Origin: Balaenoptera acutorostrata
Taxonomy: Eukaryota > Chordata > Mammalia > Artiodactyla > Balaenopteridae
NCBI RefSeq assembly: GCF_949987535.1
Contig: NC_080075.1
Coordinates: 2,542,001-2,606,000, forward strand
DNA: 64,000 nt
Reading direction: 5' to 3'
The position numbers were made by a program, and so were the translations under genes. A model generated the notes under the pieces. That model was not told the DNA's origin, searched no databases, and saw only the letters and a list, made by a program, of their open reading frames with translations. Below, piece after piece: positions 34,886-46,730 of the stretch (within the stretch, counting starts at the first letter, position 1; every line of letters starts with the position of its first letter).

Positions 34886-35045
34886 GGGATGGGAGATCCA
34901 GGCTCAGCACCTACCAGTGAGCGACCCTGGGGGGAAGTTGCTTAACTTCTGACCTCCGTTATTGTTTGCAGACATCAGGATGAAACGAGACAATCACAGG
35001 AAGTACCCGATACCTGGTCAGTGCCGGGTAAATGTTAGACATCCC
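34886..35045 (+). mobile_element. MIR SINE fossil
   Basis: GATCCAGGCTCAGCACCTAC, AAGTTGCTTAACTTCTGACC, then ATACCTGGTCAGTGCCGGGT resembles the MIR core and 3' part. Confidence 0.55.
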
Positions 35046-35064
35046 CGCTCTACCTGTGTCTGTG

Positions 35065-35265
35065 TGATGCCCAGTGGCAGGTCTCACTGGACCATAATTC
35101 TATTTCTGATTTTTTGAGGAAGCACCGTATCACCTGCACCAGTTTACACTCCCACCAGCAGTGCACAAGGGTTCCAATTTCTCCACACCCTCACCAACAC
35201 TTGTCGTTCTGCTTTTTGGTAGCAGACATTCTACTTACTGGGTGTGAGGTACACAAAATTTCCTA
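35065..35265 (-). mobile_element. LINE-1 ORF2 fragment, minus orientation
   Basis: ACACTCCCACCAGCAGTGCA, CAAGGGTTCCAATTTCTCCA and CACCAACACTTGT are the reverse complement of the L1 ORF2 3' region. It is one of few L1 pieces in the NCK2 sense orientation. Confidence 0.8.
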
Positions 35266-35959
35266 AATGAACTTTCTTGAACAGGATTTGTTAGTGGATG
35301 GCAATTCTCAATAAAGACCAAATTTTATACTTTTTTAATAAATCTAGGGTTTCTGCTGCACCTTCTCCCCGTCTTTTTTAAAGTGAATTTCTACTATTAA
35401 TTCATCCATCCTTCCTGCCAGGATCAGCACTTCCCTCCCACCCCAAATTAAACCACATTAGAAAAATACCTTAAAATGTGAGTCCGTTTTCAAGAGATAA
35501 TCACCCAGCAACTCATTTTACTATGTGATATGCCTGGACAAAACCAGTATTCCAAAGACTAGCCTATAAGTCAATACAACTCACTAGCACCTAGGAAATT
35601 TTACAGAAGAAATAGGACTGGGAACTCTGTTGTTTCAGCTAGAATCTGGGAAATACTATTTTTCGCACATAATTTACTGCTCAAGCCCTGGAGTTCCCAT
35701 TCTGCTAACTTTTGCTAACCTCTCTCAGTTTCCTCCTGGGTGTCTTAGACATTCATCACACTGGGAAGAAGGTCATGAACATTAGGTAACAGCCAAGCAC
35801 CATCATTTTGGAGAATCACAGTCAATTTAATAAGCCAATTTTATTATATGGTATTAATTGTAAAACAAATGAAAGTCCATAAAACTGCACTGGACTTGGA
35901 ATCAACACTGCCTTACACCAACCTAGAAGACATCACAGTTAATGGAGTGATGGGGAAAA
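35266..35959. other. AT-rich sequence, nothing recognised
   Basis: CpG-poor; no supported feature. Confidence 0.5.
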
Positions 35960-36350
35960 TGCCAGCAGTGGGAAAATGTCCCCAAAAGTCAGATTCACAG
36001 AGACAGAGCAGAAGAGTGGCTGCCAGGGGCTGGGGGGAGGGGGAAACAGGGAGAGGTTGGTAAAAGGGTACAGTAGAAGCTTTCAGCTATAAGTGAATAA
36101 GCTCTGAGGATCTAACGTAAAACATGGTGACTACAGTTGATAACGCTGTATTGTATAATAGAAATTTGCTGAGACAGCAGAACTTAAATGTTCTCACCAA
36201 AAAAAGATAAATATGTGAGGTGACAGATGTGCTAATTAACTAGATGGGGAGAATACTTTCCCAATGTATACCTATATCAGATCACCACCATGTACACTTT
36301 AAATATCTTACAATTTTGTCAATTACACCTTGATAAGGCTGAAATTTAAA
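35960..36350 (+). mobile_element. Old LINE-1 3' UTR fragment
   Basis: GTGGCTGCCAGGGGCTGGGG, ACATGGTGACTACAGTTGAT, GTGCTAATTAACTAGATGGG and AATATCTTACAATTTTGTC are the 3' end of an L1M-type element. The same order recurs at 54260-54585. Confidence 0.85.
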
Positions 36351-37134
36351 AAAGAAAAAAAAAGCAAAAATACCCATTTTTGAAAATGGACATTGATATC
36401 TTTGGTGAAACTTGACCTTCCTCTAAAACGTCAAGAGAGCATGAAGTATTTTCAGACAATGCATACCACTGCTCCCAAAGTAAACAAACAGCCCTCTGTT
36501 ACTGTATTTATGGGTTTATTAAGCCTTGCTATTTTTTTCCACAACCATGAAAGTAGTTGTAACTTCTATAACTTAAACACCTGGTTCATAAACATATCAA
36601 AGTATAAATGTCATGAGCTTCCTTGAATCATGCTAATGAATTCAGCTACACTATTGGATACCTGACCTTTTTCCTGGCTACCTTATTATTCAGGATTCTC
36701 TGCCTAATTCCGAAACATACAAGAGTAAAAGAAGCAGAGTGATTTACAAAACACACTCTCCGTGATCTGGGTCTCCTAGCATTCAAATATGACTAAGCTG
36801 TCACAACCATTTTAGTTCTTCAGATGTATGTGGTTTATGCCCACATTCCTACACATTCTGGTTTAGATTTTCCTATTTAATGGGAAAGGTAATTACAGAA
36901 AGCCCCTCTGTTCCTCACTCTGGGGACAAGGACCCGCACCCATCATGCTCAGCAGGGCAGGGACCCAGTTCCTGAGAAGGGACCTGAGCTACTCTGGTTT
37001 AATTACTAAACAGACACCTCTACAAATTCTAGAAAGATAAATGCTAACATTTATCCCAAATGTACGCTTCTCTTAAGGAAATCTTCCCTATCATTCAAGA
37101 AAACAATGAGGAAATAAAGATTTCTAGCATCTGT
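36351..37134. other. AT-rich sequence, nothing recognised
   Basis: No supported feature. Confidence 0.5.
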
Positions 37135-39520
37135 ATGCGATTTTTTAAAATAAATTTTATTTTTTAGAACTGTTTAGTTTCCCCTATTATTAACATCTTC
37201 CATTACTATGATACATTTGTTACAATTAATAAACCAGTATCGATACACTAACTAGAGTCCACGTTTCACTCAGGCCTCCTAAGGTTTTTCCCTAATGTCT
37301 TTTTCTGTCCCAGGACCCCATCCGGGACACCAGCTTGCCTTGACTCGTCATGTCTCCCGACCCTCCTCTGCTGACAGTTTCGCAGACTTCCCTCGTTCTG
37401 ATGACCCTCCCGTTTTTGAGGAGGACCAGGCAGGTGTGCTGCACGATGTCCCCCGGGCGGAATCTGTCTGATGTCTTTCTCCCCACAAGGGAGAAAGCTC
37501 TGGGCTTTGGGGAGGAGACCAGAGAGGTGAAAGCCCACAGTCCCTGCGTTGTCTCGGGGTGCCTGCTGTCACTGTGACTGCCCCCTGGGCTGACCCCGTC
37601 ACCTGGCTGAGTCCTGACTGTCTGGTTTCCCCCCTGCAAAGTCCTTCTCTCCTCCTCCCCCCCGGGCTTTGGGGAAGGAGGCTCTGAGCACAGCCCACAG
37701 TTGCCGTGGGGGTGATGCCCACCTCCTTGACGGACAGGATCTGCAGAAATTATCTGGGATTCTGCCTGGGAGGTTTGCCTCTTCCTCCCCGTTTTTAGAT
37801 TTATTCAATCATTTATTCATATTAGTATTATATATTTATTTTATACTTTGAGCTACGACCAATACTTCTTATTTATTTTGTTGCTCAAAGTGTGTTAACT
37901 TTGGCTGTTGGGAGCTCTTTTGGTTGGCGCCTGTGTCCCTCTGACATACCCTGTCATTGCAAGTGTGTGTTTGTGTATGTGAATTTGTGTGAGTCTGTGT
38001 GTGTGTGAGTTTGTGTGTCTGTGTGAATTTGTGTGTGTGAGCTTGTATGTCTGTGTGTGTGTGAATTTGTGTGAGTTTGTGTGCCTGTGTTTTTGTATGT
38101 GTCTGTGTGTGTGTTTGTGTGTGTGTGTTTCTGTGTGTGTGAGTTTGTATGTCTGTGTATGTGTGTGTGAATTTGTGTGAGTCTATGTGTGTGTGAATTT
38201 GTGAGTTTGTGTGTGTGTGTTTTTGTATGTGTGTGTTTTTGTATGTGTCTGTGTGTGTGTTTGTGTGTCCGTGTTTTTGTATGTGTGTCTGTGTGTGTGT
38301 GAGTTTGTGTGTCTGTTTTTGTATGTGTGTCTGTGTATGTATGTGAGTTTGTGTGTGTATGTGTGTCTGTGTGTGTATGTGAGTTTGTGTGTGTGTTTTT
38401 GTATGTGTGTATGTGTATGTGAGTTTGTGTGTCTGTGTTTTTGTATGTGTGTGTGTTTGTGTTTTTGTATGTGTGTGTGTGTTTGTGTCTGTGTGTATGT
38501 GAGTTTGTGTGTTTTTGTATGTGTGTATGTGAGTTTGTGTGTCTGTTTTTGTATGTGTGTGTGTGTTTTTGTGTGTGTGAGTTTGTGTGTGTGTGTGTTT
38601 TTGTATGTGTGTCTGTGTGTGTTTGTGTGTCCGTGTTTTTGGATGTGTGTGTGTGTTTGTGTGTGTTTTTGTGTGTGTGTGTGTTTGTGTTTTTGTGTGT
38701 GTTTTTGTATGTGTGTCTGTGTGTGTGTGTTTGTGTTTTTGTGTGTGTCTGTGTGTGTATGTGAGTTTGTGTGTGTGTTTTTGTATGTGTGTATGTGTAT
38801 GTGAGTTTGTGTCTGTTTTTGTGTGTTTGTGTGTTTTTGTATGTGTGCGTGTGTTTGTGTGTGTCTGTTTTTGTATGTGTTTGTGTGTGTTTTTGTATGT
38901 GTCTGTGTGTGTTTGTGTGTGTTTTTGTATGTGTGTCTGTGTGTGTTTGTGTGTCTGTTTTTGTATGTGTGTATGTGTTTGTGTGTGTTTTTGTATGTGT
39001 GTCTGTGTATGTATGTGAGTTTGTGTGTGTATGTGTGTATGTGTGAGTTTGTGTGTCTGTGTTTTTGTGTGTGTGTGTGAGTTTGTGTGTTTTTGTATGT
39101 GTGTGTTTGTATGTGTGTGTTTTTGTATGTGTGTCTGTGTGTGTGGGTTTGTGTTTTTGTATGTGTGTCTGTGTGTGTGAGTTTGTGTTTTTGTGTGTGT
39201 GTCTGTGTGTGTGGGTTTGTGTTTCTGTGTGTGTGTCTGTGTGTGTGTGTCTGTGTGTTTTTGTGTGTGTGTGTCTGCGTGTGTGTGTCTGCGTGTGTGG
39301 GTTTGTGTTTTTGTGTGTGTGTCTGTGTGTGTGGGTTTGTGTGTTTGCGTGTGTGTCTGTGTGTGTGGGTTTGTGTTTCTGTGTGTGTGTCTGTGTGTGT
39401 GTGTCTGCGTGTGCACACGTGCGTGCGCGTGCGCTCTGAGCACCTCCTGACTTTCTGGCGCCGCGAGCTACTCCGCTCACCGTGTGTTCCTGCCGCCCCA
39501 GTCTCGGGACCACTGCGGCG
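37135..39520 (-). mobile_element. Old LINE-type repeat interrupted by the TG/CA tract
   Basis: Left part: TTTTAGAACTGTTTAGTTTC, TTCTGTCCCAGGACCCCATC, TCATGTCTCCCGACCCTCCT, TTGTTGCTCAAAGTGTGTTA and GGAGCTCTTTTGGTTGGCGC match, in order, an old abundant mammalian repeat I associate with L1M. Right part (39436-39520): GAGCACCTCCTGACTTTCTG and TTCCTGCCGCCCCAGTCTCG continue the same consensus. The T-rich left end suggests minus orientation. Family name is uncertain; continuity across the tract is the firmer point. Confidence 0.5.
37958..39435. repeat. Giant TG/CA-rich simple repeat, about 1.47 kb
   Basis: Almost pure TG with regular interruptions. Most of it uses units of about 25-35 bp built from GTGTTTTTGTATGTGTGTCTG. 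From about 39140 the unit changes to one containing GGGTTTGTGTTTCTGTGTG, and the right edge becomes CACACGTGCGTGCGCGTGCG. It is CA-rich in the NCK2 sense. No stop codon occurs in any minus-strand frame over most of it, which produces false reading frames of about 500 codons. Confidence 0.97.
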
Positions 39521-40699
39521 GACTGTTCTGGCACCGGCGGGACCTACGTCCCACTTCCGGTGTGTGTAACACGCAGAGCCCTCCTGCGCTGACTCCAGTC
39601 CGGCTCCTGGGTGTTGTTGAGAGCAAAGAAGCTCTTGTGAGTGATGGGACTTGATGTGTCTTCCACGCGCCTTCCCTCCCACCACACAATGCTTCTAAGT
39701 GACGCCTTCTGCTGGGTCCCTAACCTGCTGCTCACAGCGTCTGCCCTGCGGCCATCCGTCCCCTCCACGTCCACCGTCACCTGCTTCTCCAGGTTCGGCG
39801 CCATCACCCCCTCGCTGACCTGCCCCGAACCGGCCAGGCTGCCCTGGTCCCACCTGCGGCCTTGGCTGTACGTACTTCAGCTCCTCCAAGCATAATCCTT
39901 TACCCTCGACTTAGCGGAGCCAGGACGCGGTAACACGTCAGGAGCACTTGCAGCGATGTCCGTGCTGTAAGTCAGAGCCCCAAGCGCACGTGTAGGGAAC
40001 TCTGGCGGCACCCGCTCCCCACCTGCCCAAGGGCAACCGATCGTGCGAGAGACGCACCCGCCCCCCGGCCCACGTCCTGTCGTCCTGTCTCTGACCCCGG
40101 CTCAAGGGAGCCTGGTGCTGCCTGGCAAGCCACGCCCACGTCCTCCGTGAACGCCCTCCCCGGTGAGGGCTGTTCCAGATCTTGCTTCTCTGCCCTTGAG
40201 CACCGCCTCCCACTCCCGCCGTGGAGCTGGTGAATGACCTTGCCTCTTCCTTCACTGAGGAAGCAGAAGCCATCGGGGGTCCCAGGGCTGCAGGCGCCTC
40301 TGTCCCTCCGGTCCCCAGGTGACCGTCGGGGGCCGCCTCCTCCATGTCGGACCCCACCCACCCCCTCTTCCCGAAGGATCTGCTCCTCTGGTCATCCCCC
40401 CCTTCTCTCCACCGTGGCACGAGTACTCCGCTCTCTTCTGGGTCATCCTTCCTGCCCGCTGACGGCGGACACGGCCCATGAGCCCACTGGGGACAGCCGC
40501 CCCTCACTCGGCTCCCTGGGGTCACGCAGCCCTGCTCTGCCTCCTGCCTTGTCTCTTACCGGCCCCTCCTCGTACCCAGAGATGCAGCGGCCAGGCCTCG
40601 ACCCTCTCACCCCCGTCTCTCCCCAGGCTGCTCCCCTCCAGATGCCGCCCGCTACCCCGTCACGGCGACGCCTCCACGTGGACGCCCCACCGCCCTCCA
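39521..40699. other. GC-rich sequence of uncertain nature
   Basis: Pyrimidine-rich on the plus strand and CpG-rich. It may be further old LINE sequence, but I cannot place it. Confidence 0.4.
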
Positions 40700-41520
40700 G
40701 ACCCATCCAGACAGCGCTCGTCGCCATCCACACCGAACCAAAAGCAAAAGAAAACCAATCACACGAACAGCAACCACAACATCCCACCCCCCCCCCGTCT
40801 CCCCAGGTCCCCTCTGAGTACACGAACATGAGACGACCGTTCACCCAGGTGCCCGTCGGGACAAGAATCCTAGCACATCCCACAGCACGTGGCGTCCGCA
40901 TCCGTTTCATCAGCAAACCCCGCAGGCTCGCCTTCAAGATCCGTCTCAGATGGGACCAGCGCCGGCCCTGCCGCCGCCCAGCTCCGAGCCAGCAGCAGCA
41001 GGGCCCGGACAAGGCGGCCTTCTCCTCCCCGGTACCTCCCCGGTCCGTCCCCACCCTCTGGTCTGACTCCCCAGCAGCAGCCTGTGGTACCTGCAAACGG
41101 ACAGCGGGCCGGGCCTCCTCCGTTCAAGCCCCGCCATCCCTTCCCATCACACTAGAACACAACCCGAAGCCACTGCCAACGCCAGCTCTTCCACCAAGCC
41201 CGCAGCCCCCGCTCCCAGGCACCTGCCTTGCCCTCCTCTCCCTCTCACGTCCACATCCCACCCCTGATGAAACCCAAGCCTCCGCCCAGCCCCACGGCCC
41301 CAGCTCATCTAGAAGAGCTGCTGCATCCCCCCTGCCGCCCCCGCCCGACAATTTCCCTGCTCTGCTTTCTCTCTTCCTGGCACTTACGGGGACTTCGCAC
41401 ATTATTTCTGGCTGTCTTCTCGCTGAGTGGGACTCCTTGCAGACAAGGATTCTGTCTCCGCGCAAACCGAGAGCTCAGAAGCGCCTGAGCCCGTGTACCC
41501 AGCAAGCACTTGAAGGCGTG
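40700..41520 (+). mobile_element. L2-like LINE 3' region (tentative)
   Basis: The right part reads CAATTTCCCTGCTCTGCTTT, CTGGCACTTACGGGG, CACATTATTTCTGGCTGTCT and GGATTCTGTCTCCG, which follows the 3' end of L2-type elements as I recall them. The left part is too diverged to be sure. A 489-codon frame overlaps this region and is discussed separately. Confidence 0.35.
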
Positions 41521-42235
41521 CGTGGACGCTCTGCAGCTGTGCCCGCCCCACCACCAGCGTGGACACGAGACACTGAGATGCTGCCTCCGACGCTGAAGCC
41601 CTGGTTTGCGGCTGGATTCAAATTTAAGAAACTTCATTTAGAACAATCTCACCTCTGGATACCGTCATTGTTACTCTACGTAATAAGGGCTCTTCACTCA
41701 TGAGGGAGGCCATGGAAGAATTCCAATTGAAAGTTTAAATTTCATGTCGTGCAGCTACTTTGAATAAAACGGGGGAAGTACATGGAATATGCATAAATAT
41801 TCATGAAATACAGATCAATAAGCAAGGGTGAATCGTCCAACTTTTTCTGACAACTGGTGAGAGCCAGCAGCAGAAAAGGAAAGATGAAAGTTTAGCAAAG
41901 CTCATTAAACTACTGAGAAGGCACCGTCTCAGACTCTACGATATACCTGGCAAAAATCAGTTAAGTACTGTCAATAAAATTCCCGCATTTCAAAACCTTG
42001 CGTTTATCTTTATCAGCCCCCAAATTTAAAAATAGGTTGTTGAACACCGAAACAACACAAAATACATATAAAACCCTTCCAGCAGAGTTATAAGAATACA
42101 AGACGCCCTTTTCTAAGAAAGCATTAACGTTTATAAGTAGTGGTATGCCATTTGCGCCACTGCTGGTACAGTAAAAGACTCTGTTCAGAGAAAGTCTGGA
42201 TTCTCAAGTGAGAATTATCCATCTTCATAGAGCAA
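41521..42235. other. AT-rich sequence, nothing recognised
   Basis: No supported feature. Confidence 0.5.
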
Positions 42236-42460
42236 AATATGATGAGATATACTTGTAACGAAACCAGTACATATAATAACAAAGGACTGGTACCTAGACT
42301 ATATAAAGAGTCCTGCAATTCATGAAGAAACAGACCAACAACTCAATTAAAAGCAAGTGAAGACAAAGTCATTGCCCAGAAGGACAGCACAGAGGATGAA
42401 TCGACACAGAAAAAGTTCCACCTCGTCCATGATCTGAGATGACAGTGAGATGCCTTTTTA
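42236..42460 (+). mobile_element. Diverged LINE-1 ORF2 fragment
   Basis: TAGACTATATAAAGAGTCCTG, then CAACTCAATTAAAAGCAAGT and GATGACAGTGAGATGCC resemble the ORF2 3' region of an old L1. Confidence 0.5.
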
Positions 42461-44727
42461 TGCTAGATGGACAGAAATGGACCAGGTGATGGATGGCGTG
42501 AGTGTCAGGGGGGCTGGGGGGCGGTGGGAGTCCTCATATTCTGCCAAGACAGGAACACGGCAGCCCTGCCCGGGGAGACAACGTGGGGTCATCTGGTAAA
42601 GCTGGGCGCTGACACAGCACACGGGAAGCACCTCCATGCAGAGAAACTCTGCGCCGGGTCAGGGGGCCTGCAAGCTGCACACAGAGCAGCCCTGCTTACG
42701 TCGGTTAAAGAGGCGCCGTAAATGAGAATAAATGAGAAAGGAGCAAGGCAATGGATGGCCGAGTAAGTAAACCAGTGGGGGAGAAGACCAACTTCCCCAG
42801 GAGAATTCAAGGAAGTGACACGGATCCTCCCCGCTGGAGGAGGTAGAGCGTAACTCCCACCCTCAGGGAGGGCTGCACCTGGAGACGCCCTCCCAGAGAG
42901 GACAAGCTAAGAGCGGGCAGGAGACAGCTGGCAGCCGCGCCCGCTCACCGACAGGTCAGATGCACGTGTGAGCCCCGATGCCCTGCGGTGAAGATGGCAC
43001 TTTACCTCCGTGGTCCGCCCGCCAAAGACACACTACCCCAGTCCAACGAGGAGAAAAAGAGCGGACAAATCCCACCCGAGGGGCACCCAACACGTCCTCC
43101 TCAAAACTGCCGCGGTCAGGTCATAAAAACAGGGCGAGCCTGAGGAACCCACAGCCTGAGGACACACGGCAACTACCTGTGCCGCGCGTGATACGGGTCC
43201 TGGTGGGACCGTCCACACCCGCGGGTCGTCCTCACTCTGAAAGACACTTTATCTGATGTTAGCACAGACATTCCTGCCTTCTTTCCATTGTGATTAATGT
43301 TTCCATGGTCTACCTTTTTCCATTCTTTTATTGTCAACATATACACACACATATAAAACGTCTATACAGCATGCCAGGAGAGTAGAGGACACCGACTTGG
43401 CTGGTATTTCATGCTGACAGGGAGGGGCGCCGTGGGGAGCAGTCAGGAACGGCCCCTGCCCCGGGGCTGGCGCTGGTCAGAGGAGTTCAGGGCCCTTTAC
43501 CCGGGAACCCATCTGGAACCTGGCTCTCATTTGGGAATAAGAATTGTCCGGCATGTTAGTTACATTTTTGCAGGACAAGCCCTGAGTGACCAGGTGTTCT
43601 GAACACCGGCCCCCTCAAGTTTTCCATCCCTGAGACAAAGTGACAGCCTCCCCAGCCCCCCGCAAATGTCATCCACACTGCAAGCAAAACACCTGTGGGG
43701 ACAGAACTGGGTCTCCCGGGGTCAGCCTCCCAGGGACAGGGAACATCCGAGGCCCAGCCCCTGAGTCAGGAAGGACACAGTGTAATCATCTTCTGGTTAT
43801 CAGAAGATCCGCTGGGATCCTACAGGGCCAGGACCTCTGATCCTGATGGTCAGGTTATGTAGAAGGAAGGGACTTGGACCCTGAGGGCTGGAGGGTCCAA
43901 TTCCGGAAGGGAAGGCATCGCGAAGGTCTTCAGGGTTTGCAGGGTATGACACAAGTGACAGAGCGGGACTGACCACGTGCACTGCCTTCTATGAAAGTGG
44001 AACCAGTTCCCATCCCTTCTCTGCAGGTGACCCAGATACTGGCCCCACTGGGCAAGAAATCCCTAAAAGAAGAGAAATGATCATTTCCCTCTCACACAAA
44101 TAATACAGACTCTGCCATGTGATTTCTCCACCAAGGACCTCCGCCCCCCCACCCACCCCCGGCTGGAATCTCCAAGCACAGAACACAAGGCGTGGAGGGC
44201 AGGTATCGGCTCCCGGGCCTGCTGTGATCTCAGCACCACGGTGCCCGGCGCTACTGCCTGCTTCTCTGTCGTGTCTGTTCGATTTCTGTGCCTAAGAGCA
44301 GTCTCCCTCGAGGGTCAGCTCCCTGCAAGGATCAAAAACCACAACTGCCAACACACACTGTAATTAGGCCTGGAACGGAATTTTTTAAAGGCTCAGGAAT
44401 TATCTGAAGTGTGAATATATGAAAATCCTCCAGTGGAGTACCTCAGAAGGTCCCTTTAGGGGAGACGGGTGTCAACATACAGACGCTCAGGCCCCTTTGG
44501 CCCGCTCCAGGTTGGTCTGGAGTGGGGTCCGAGCGTCCCAGGCGGTCCCACGAGGACAGTGCACATTTCAAGGTGGCCCAGGGCCCAGCGGGGGTCAACG
44601 TGCACAAGGGGAGCCGGCAGGGCCAGGAGGTCGATCCCCCGCCTCCCTCTGACCTCACTAGGCCTCAGCCCCAAACGAGCCCCGTGGCGCCCCAGCTGGC
44701 AGGGGATGCAAAACCCAGGGTCCGGGT
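42461..44727. other. GC-rich sequence, nothing recognised
   Basis: Short overlapping frames only. Confidence 0.5.
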
Positions 44728-44862
44728 CAGCAGTTTCCAAACTGGTGATCAGAAGGACTTGGGAAGCTCCAGAGAGAAAGCATGAACGTCTAGTCTTCCC
44801 CAAATTCGAGTCCCTGGAGCTGGGGCCCGGGGTGCGTGTTTTCAGAGGTCCTCCATGACCCT
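44728..44862 (+). mobile_element. MER5-like hAT DNA-transposon fossil
   Basis: CAGCAGTTTCCAAACTGGTG, ATCAGAAGGACTTGGGAAGC, GTCCCTGGAGCTGGGGCCCG, then GTTTTCAGAGGTCCTC follows the MER5/Charlie layout, with a diverged right end. Confidence 0.5.
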
Positions 44863-46572
44863 CAGAGGGAACCAGGTATGGGGATGTCTCTGATGAAGCA
44901 CTGACACCTTGGTTCTCTCCTCCGCCAGCTCCTTGGAATCCCGGGGAGCTTTCAGCCCCGGAGACCCGGACCGGCCTGCCCAGCCCAGAGTGCAGCCGGC
45001 AGGCACGAGGCAGCCGAGGCCTGTGTGCCTCTTCTGGAAAGAGGAGGGAGGTGGGCCATGGTGTGTCCCTCTCCACGCCGCCCACAGCCCCTAACCCAGC
45101 GTCCGTCTCCCCCTGCGCCCGCCCCACGTGGCCAATGGGAGAACGAGGGCCGGCAGCCTCCACCGCTGAAGCTCAGGGAGGCCCCGGAGCCCTTTCCTGG
45201 AGGTGGGACTCAGGTGGCGGACGGGCGCCACGAGGTTGCTGCGCCTGGGGAGGGGCCTAAGCTGTCGCACACCCTGACCTTCGCCCAGAATCTGCGGGGT
45301 TGGCTGCAGTCCTGTCCCTAGATGCCCGGATCACAGACCCAGCGCTCACCCAGTGCCTCCGCGTGACTGTCCCGGAAACTAAGGCCCAGAGGGCAACACA
45401 CACGATGGGACTCTCAGCCCCTCCACCGCGCACCTGACGCTTCCTCTAGGAACTTCTGTTCCGAGCACAAGTTGGGATCTACCCACTGGGAAAACATGAC
45501 CAACGTTCTGCAAAACTGTCTTCATTAGGAGCTTCCGGGTGATAAGATGTGGTCATTTGAAGATGGCCTGTAAGCATGCAGCTCCTCCCACAAAACAGGC
45601 CCCCACAGACCCAGGCTACCGACAGGGAAGATGTCGACGGCTTTCCCAGCTCTTGCCATCTGGGCACGGCATGTCCCTCAGCCTTTGTAAGTGCCACAGC
45701 ATCTACCTCAAGAACTCAGGTTCAGAGCATAGGCTACAAACCCCCAATGCCTCCAACCAAAGCCAGTCTGACTGGGCAAGGGGGTCTCACATCCCCTCCA
45801 TTTCCCACTCATTCCCTGAGAGCTGGGGGACCCAAGCAGAAAGCAGCGTTCTGCGGAAACACCCCATCTGTGGATGAAGCATTCTGCTTCCCCAGTGGGC
45901 CGGGGGCTGCCCTGGGCCGTCCTTGACCGCAGCTTGCCCCTGTGTGCCCAGGGGGGTCTGCACACAGAAAGGTGGGAGAGCCAGGGGCGGGCCAGGGAGC
46001 CTCCACCAATCCCACCAATTCACGTGTCAATGTGACTGTGGGTCAAGGTCGACTCCGAGAGGCTCAGAAAGCAAATGTCATCTCACAGGGAGATGTGGGG
46101 TTGGCCCCCAGTCAGGGCCCAGCAGGTGGACACGGTTTCCCCACTCACCAAGCACTGAGGGGTACTGGCCTCCATTCAGAACCTGCTTCTGTTACTATCC
46201 TGTTCATTAACACAGCACCAAAAGTCGCTCTCCTTAAACAGTGATCTTTCACGGTCTTGAGTTATTCATCCTGTTTTATAACCATCTTAACATCTTGGAG
46301 CCATACAGTTTCTAAAGAACGCACTTGTGGTGTTATAACAAAGGCCAACAGGAAAGTCGACCCTGATCAGCAGAAATCTGAAGCTCAAGGTGCTCTCTGC
46401 GCTGAGACACGCCAGCGACAGGGGAAGGGGGGGTCCCTGGGGCCACCACCAACCCTCCACGGTGTTCCGGGACCACCAGGCTGCACTGCACTTTGCCACA
46501 CAGCCCCTCCAGATCAGCATGCACTGCAGGTGGGTCCGTAGAGCGATTCTCATCCTGCCGTGGTAGTTTAGC
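44863..46572. other. GC-rich sequence, nothing recognised
   Basis: A weak reverse MIR-like stretch is possible at about 45350-45420. Confidence 0.45.
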
Positions 46573-46730
46573 GCTTTTCAGCTTTACTGAGGTACACTTA
46601 ACTATGCAAGGAGTTGCACGTATTAAATGTGTACAACTGGGTGAGTTTGGACATATGCAAACACACCTGGTACCATCACCACAAACAAGGTAATAAACAC
46701 ATCCATCACCTCCAAAAGATGTACCCGTTC
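46573..46730 (+). mobile_element. Old LINE-1 3' region fragment
   Basis: CAGCTTTACTGAGGTACACT, GTACAACTGGGTGAGTTTGG, ACATATGCAAACACACCTGG and CACATCCATCACCTCCAAAA match a widespread L1M 3' segment. Confidence 0.7.

Noticed and set aside
37869..39685. Three minus-strand frames of 500-526 codons rich in His, Thr and Gln, and several plus-strand Cys/Val-rich frames
   Set aside because: All are translations of the TG/CA simple repeat, open in every minus-strand frame because the repeat rarely spells a stop codon.
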